Assembly (NCBI GenBank): GCA_914767715.1
Contig: OU612070.1
Location: 17,465,025-17,529,024, forward strand
DNA length: 64,000 nucleotides
Direction of reading: 5' to 3'
Source: Membranipora membranacea
Lineage: Eukaryota; Bryozoa; Gymnolaemata; Cheilostomatida; Membraniporidae
Below, piece after piece: positions 58,438 through 64,000 of this stretch (its first letter is position 1; each line of letters starts with the position of its first letter). The position numbers were made by a program, and so were the translations under genes. The notes under the pieces were generated by a model. The model saw nothing but the letters and a program-made list of their open reading frames with translations. It was not told where the DNA came from and searched no databases.

Positions 58438-61243
58438 ATTACATCAGTCTCATACTATTGAGGTCACTGGCTGAGTATCCTAAAACCCGGTTTTCAACAT
58501 CAGGCCATCGTTAAATGTCAATCAAACAATAAAGCCATCAACATGGATGGTGCGTTTTCCGTACTGCAGCTTGCCATGTGTTCCGTGGCTGGCTTTCCCA
58601 TTGACACGCAGAGTTTGACATTTCAGGCATGCTATCATTGCAGAAACAAGTTAATTTATTTTTTGTTACTTGTCATTATGCAACTATCATGCGTTTTGGT
58701 TAAAATAACCAGGGTTGGGTTTGTGAATAAATAATGACAGCAGTTACCACACCACATGCTCATGTCCTGGATTTATCTTCACTACCGATCAGGAACCTTA
58801 GTTTTCGTGGTGAATTTTGTGCCAAACCATGATCTAGAATGATCATGTACCCGGGTCTCAAGGATGTGGTATGCCAAACTTCAGAGTTATATAGATGTTG
58901 CCCACCAACTCAAATATTTATGCTTCAATCATGTCGACATTTTCATTAGGCTTCTGATTTTTTATGACTTAAATGGACTAAACGGCCTTAAACGGGTGTT
59001 GATATGTTATTGGCTCACTATGAGATTATGTCCCTGGTAGTAGTTAATCCAGTCATAACCATATTTACTATGTTCAGGTCAGCATGGCTCTTGGTCACAG
59101 GCAAAGGCTCAATTGCACATATCGTTACTTACTAGTTTTTGTGGTGTTCATATTGGATCAAGTATTCGACCACTAGTTTGATTACCAGGATGAGATAATA
59201 AAATCTTATGACGCCCTTGTTTTGGTTACTGCTGTTGCTGAGGATGAGTCATAAAAATAGGTGGTTTGAAAGGCTGACACTCGAAAACCATATGATTTGG
59301 TAGATGTCCTTACTCTGTAAAGATCTTGTTTGTGTAATAGGACTAATCTTGATCATCAGTACTCAGGATTCATAACTTTCAACATTTTGTTGATTAACTT
59401 AAATTACACATAACAATGATATTGTCTGATCAGTTATGCTGATTTAATGTGGTATAGATATATTCCCCTCTTAGTTGCAATGTACTGTACATGTACTGTA
59501 CATGAAGTTTTTAATTCCTCAACACAATTGACATACTATACTGTGGACGATCAACCTGCTATAGACTTGATAACAATAAACTCTGCTGTTTTGCACTAGG
59601 ATGTCTTTTTGGAAGCAATGTGTAGGAATTATGAAAACGTTAGTGACAACCCCTTTGAGTCTTGAAGCATTAACAGATTAATATCAAATAGTTAGGCCCA
59701 TATATCCTTCCCATGCAGTCACTAGTCAACTACAGGGGAAAGATTACAAAAATTTGGAGTTGTTCACCTAAATGTCTTCTTTGAGTAGACAACTCCTAAG
59801 AGTTGGTTGTCCCAACCTCCCTGGTCCCAAACGTCCTGGTTTGACCAGGGAGTTTTGGACATTTGAGACATGCCCAAAACTACCTAATTTGTCAAAGCAA
59901 TCATCTCTTACACTATTAAAATGAAACTATATCTGTTCTGATAATTTGGTGAAAAATTTATTCATGAAATATTCAATTAATAGCACATATACAGAGACCT
60001 AAATAAATCCGAAATATTTCTTGTAAGAAAACTTGTTAAAAATATTTCTTACATCTCAAAATGAATCGCTTGCAAATCTATGTGTAACTTTATATCTGGA
60101 TCAATGTGAAAACCACAATGTATGTCTTTTCTGCAAGCTCTTTCGTCAATTTCTACACAAGACTTAAATGTAAGATAATATTTATTTGAGACATACATGA
60201 CAAGTTGGTAGACCCAGAAATCAGGAGGTCTCCGCGGACAAACTCCCGTCCCGGAGTACCACTCTGCGCGTCCCGCAGTGTAGGTGTAATTTGGCCCTCG
60301 TTGTCATTTATTTTAAGCCAAAACTAGAGCGTTCATATTATAAAATGCCTAATTTTACCTGATTTTACAAATTATAGTGTTGTACTTTATCCGAACGAGG
60401 AGAGATAGTATGTTAATAGGCAATTATATCTAGGTATATGTACTGTGGGTGTAGGAAAACAGCTTAAAAAGTCTTCTGGGTGAGGGAAGCTGAAAAAAGG
60501 GAGGAAAAAGGGAGAAAGGGAGGAGGTGGAAAATACCCCTAAAAACTGGGAGGCTCCCTACCAAAAATGGAGACTTGTCAGGTATGATTTGAGACTTGAG
60601 AGCGATTTCAATTAGCACTAGCTGACATGAATCAGGGTGAACTCTCCCTGCATGAATTGATGCTCTCTATTTCTTGTCTAAATCATGCTTCATGGAGTGG
60701 ATAGAAGCAGCATAATTACCGGTTAGTTGAGTAATTTTTGTTCGGTTAATTCTACCTTTTAAATGTCTTATATTGCAACATCGTTGGCTGGCGTGATATC
60801 TCAAAGTAACTTAGTGGTTAGCACAATGGTGGGCTTGGCTAAAAAAGATGATGATTCTGATATAACGTCATTGAACAATACCCTGCGCTCTCATCGCCTC
60901 AGCAGAGTGGCATGTCATTCACTCTAATAAGCCCACCTTGTGTCTCGATGTATTGTTCTGTTTGCTCAACGCCATAGTCCAAACAAACACGTAAGATATA
61001 TTTAAATAATAGTTTATACATGAATGCTGAACTATGAGAGCATGAGGATAAGTAAGCATTACTTTGTGTGATGTGTGATGCTTGCTTACTGGTAGTATCA
61101 GTTTGACTGTAGTATCTGTCACATCACAGTAACAGCAGCTGCTGCCTACTTGTATATTTGGTACTGCTTAGATCAGTAGACAATTTCATAGCTGATAGCC
61201 ACTGAAGTTGTTCTTAAGGAGAGCTAAACTTGACATCATCATT
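58438..61243. other. Gene-poor region upstream of UGP2
   Basis: No supported exon. A 63-codon frame at 58543 has some protein texture (MDGAFSVLQLAMCSVAGFPI) but no splice context. A hairpin lies at 59819-59858 (CTCCCTGGTC paired with GACCAGGGAG). The remainder should contain the UGP2 promoter. Confidence 0.35.
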
Positions 61244-64000
61244 ATGGTTTCAAGGGTTACTGATCTTCTTCAGGTAAATCTTATTTTGTTCTCTTTATTA
61301 TTTTGTTCCCTCTATTATTTTGTTCTGATTGTTGGCTTCTCTCTGATTTTCTCTGGTGCAGGTCGCGAAATTCTCGTGCTTGTTACACACAGGGATACAT
61401 TATAATAGGTGACCGGTATACCGGTAATATGGTACCATTTGTTAGATCAGGGAGAATTCCATTCTCCCTGGTTAGATACAGGTTATAGGATATAAGTTTT
61501 ACCATATTGTCGGACACTGTCAGGTTAAAGGATACAAGTTAAGGGTTGATGTTGTAGGACAAACAGGCTGTAGGAGACAGTCGTGTTTAAGGACACAGTG
61601 GTAGTAGGACATGATCATCTTTGGTTTGGATAATTAATCATAACAAAATCATTTGTCAAATGTGCTATCGTCCCTTCAGCAGAATTTTCATGGAGGAGTA
61701 TTTGGGTATGGAGCAGTCTGAGCCCTCCAGACTTTTGCCCCGCGCCCGACGGCCCCCCGGCGAGGGAGCTATTTGGATGGTTGTTACAATACAATTTTAT
61801 CAATGTTTACTCATTGATTGGGCTGCAGTAACACATTTTGTGACTGTAGCAGCGCTGCGCATAACTTGCTTTTGTTGTTTGTTGGTTGACGCTGACGTTA
61901 TTTTGTGCTGTGAGCTGTGACATTAAAAAGTGCTGCTGTTGAAGCCCACATAGTCTCCAAGTTTTCCAAGGGCAGTAGGGGTAGTTTCCCACAATATAGG
62001 AGCTTCCATTTTGATAGCTGGGATACCTTAGAGAATCTCAATTTCGCTGTGGCTGAGAGCCCTTCTGGTTTCAGGAGGATGAAAATTTTTGGTTTGGTTT
62101 TTGAATGAGAGCTATAATGTATGTGTGGTAATTTTTTAATTTGAAATAGGTTTTTCCCTGTTTTTTTCATCGATACCTTTTCTTTACAAGCACAAGTTTT
62201 GATTGTATTTGTGTTTTCTAACATCTATTAAACAAAATGGTAGATATCAATGAGGTAATCTTTCGTTCTTCAGGGACTGATGAGAGTGGACTCGATGAAC
62301 AGCCTAAAGCTGAATGAGACGTTTAAGTCTCTGACTAGGAAGGATGCTGAGAAGGCGCTGGAGAGGGAGCTGAACCGTCTTCTGCATACTGCACCTGCCG
62401 CTCAAAAAAAGGTAGGCCATTCTAAACACTCTGTGGTTCAGTTATGATCTCTCTGATGAAGTCTGATATTTGACCATAACACAAATGATACAGACAAATG
62501 CTTAGTGTTGTACTGTGTGCCCTAGCAGACACATGCACAGTTTAGCGATTGTGTTACAGTGGTACCTATAAGTCTGTTGGAGTATCAGTTTAGGAGTTAG
62601 TATGCACAGCACAGTACAGTTACAGTGATGGTTACTCTTGTAGTTAATGACGCATCTCTAGTTGAATGTCTAAAGAGTGCATTCACAAAACAGAGATTTC
62701 AAAGTGCAACATACTGCTGTGCACATGACATACCACAGCTCTTCAGCTAGAAACCATGAGTCAAGGGCTGTTTCAAGATTGGTAACACATAGCATGATCG
62801 GCTCAAGAAGCAATCCCCTCGAGTATATTATGTGAATTTTAGAGTTGTCGGTATATATTGTAGGTGTTTGAGACAGAGTTTGAGATGTTCCAGAGAGTAT
62901 TTAAGAGATTTCTCACTGAAGAGATGCAGATCGACTGGGAGAAGATTAAACCTCCCAGCCCCTCTGAGGTATGTATGCATGCGGCTTTGACAGAGATGTT
63001 TGGCAAAGGGGTCTTTGACCAAAATTGTTATTATCGTATCAAGCAATGAAGCTGGCTACGGCTAAAAGTTATCAACGGGGGTATTTTCAGTTTGTGAACT
63101 CGAAGTACGACCATTAGAACACCACTAGGACTCACATTGTGTTGACTCTACTAGACCAACAAGAATATATAAATATTAGCTTAGCTGCTGCAGGTGACAT
63201 TTCCCATACTTTTTTGACCTTTTTCCCCTTATAATAACTTTTAATAACTACATGACAGCTTTTAGTAAACACCAAGATAAGCCAAATACCGGCATCCACA
63301 TTACCTACACCAGTAATGTTAGAATCTCCGGAAGCATTATGGCATGATGTACCGATACACGGCTTTCATGATTAATAATATTAGTAAGCTGAGAACCAGT
63401 GGTATTTCCCTTCATTATTATATTTGTGATAATTAGCATGACTGGGGGGGGGGGGCGGGGGCACTCCCAGATTCCTCTTACAACTTTTACTAGCTTCATA
63501 TGAAACTCACATATTGTGTCGCTCGGTTTGACACACAGCCAATGAATGAGACATCTCATCAATAATGCATGATTCAAGGGGATAGCACAAATTTACTCCT
63601 GGGAGGTCTTTCAAACAGAATACATGAGGCATTTATAGCCAATATCCTTAACTGTCACTGTTTCCATCTCACAATTTTGGTGGAAAAATGGTCCATCTTA
63701 GAAATAGGACTAGGGGAATAATTGGGAAATACAATGACTGGCAAGGCTGGTTTCCATCAGCAAAACAATGATATGCCAGTGTTTATAATTGAACGACCCC
63801 TTGTTTAGACCCGTATTACTGATACAGCCTGGTTTATTGCAGACACTTCTAAAATCAGATTCTCTAGACTGGAAGGTTTTTCTTTATATGTAATTGCGGA
63901 GGTTTTAGCGTAAATCATAAACCTTCATTCATAACTCCAAATAGACCAATCTCCTTAACTTTTTAAACTCAATCAACTGCAGGTGTCTAACAAGGTAAAT
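61244..64000 (+). CDS. UGP2: UTP-glucose-1-phosphate uridylyltransferase, N-terminal exons (runs off right edge)
   Basis: Exons: 61244-61273 (MVSRVTDLLQ), 62274-62411, 62864-62968, all joining in phase 0, 91 codons so far. The second and third exons encode DAEKALERELNRLL and FEMFQRVFKRFLTEE, then IDWEKIKPPSPSE. These match the helical N-terminal region of eukaryotic UDP-glucose pyrophosphorylase, where the vertebrate protein has VDWGKIQRPPEDS. The enzyme makes UDP-glucose from UTP and glucose-1-phosphate in the cytosol for glycogen and glycan synthesis. The catalytic LNGGLGT motif lies beyond the window. An acceptor at 63982 begins VSNKVN, which could lead into that motif, but about 14 residues expected before it are not accounted for; 63841-63873 is a doubtful candidate. 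Confidence 0.75.
61735..61772. other. Isolated GC-rich islet in UGP2 intron 1
   Basis: TTTTGCCCCGCGCCCGACGG and GCCCCCCGGCGAGGGAGC stand out from an AT-rich intron. A frame reads through it on the plus strand (61621-61920), and a cttcag acceptor precedes it, but both strands give proline/arginine/glycine-rich translations simply from the base composition. Origin unknown. Confidence 0.4.

Noticed and set aside
63983-64000. Possible UGP2 exon 4 start (VSNKVN)
   Set aside because: The acceptor is plausible, but a GTAAAT follows after 12 bases and the window ends, so I did not list it as a certain exon.

Overview
This is a eukaryotic, almost certainly animal, genomic window. It is AT-rich, with spliced genes (exons of roughly 30-270 bp, GT-AG introns of about 0.1-2.3 kb) and conserved metazoan families. 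A canonical protein kinase D, a FERRY-complex coiled-coil protein (PPP1R21) and Ig-domain fragments point to Metazoa. Fairly short introns and simple gene structures suggest an early-branching invertebrate such as a sponge, but I cannot fix the phylum by eye. All gene models below were assembled by hand from splice sites and reading-frame continuity. For four genes the spliced coding lengths come out as exact multiples of three and close to the usual family lengths.

Layout: 1-8.8 kb is gene-poor, with the leader and first Ig domain of a secreted or membrane Ig protein on the minus strand (4633-5014) and possible Ig remnants at 7.1-7.8 kb. At 8.8-15.8 kb (+) lies a complete 11-exon mitochondrial ABC half-transporter like ABCB10. 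At 16.8-24.8 kb (-) lies a complete 12-exon adenylosuccinate synthetase. At 24.9-35.4 kb (+) lies a complete 19-exon PPP1R21. A putative two-exon microprotein (36.5-36.85 kb, +) follows. At 37.5-52.0 kb (-) lies a complete 15-exon protein kinase D. At 53-58.5 kb are several small candidate exons and ORFs, including a signal-peptide exon. From 61.2 kb to the right edge is the 5' end of a UDP-glucose pyrophosphorylase (UGP2) gene.

The genes are mostly housekeeping and not an operon. ABCB10 and ADSS are convergent. ADSS and PPP1R21 are head to head, with starts only 151 bp apart, suggesting a shared bidirectional promoter. PPP1R21 and PKD are convergent.

Introns hold most of the unusual structure. 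A roughly 38-bp tandem array in PPP1R21 intron 12 is built from the end of exon 12 plus its 5' splice site, giving six regularly spaced donor sites. A 49/50-nt near-perfect hairpin sits just upstream of PPP1R21 exon 15. A 325-bp MITE has 19-bp perfect terminal inverted repeats. ADSS introns carry a truncated non-LTR retrotransposon tail, a second MITE-like element and a pre-miRNA-like hairpin. tRNA-derived SINE-like sequences lie in ABCB10 and PKD introns, and an antisense 62-codon ORF is nested in PKD intron 3. I see no CRISPR, phage or prokaryotic content.
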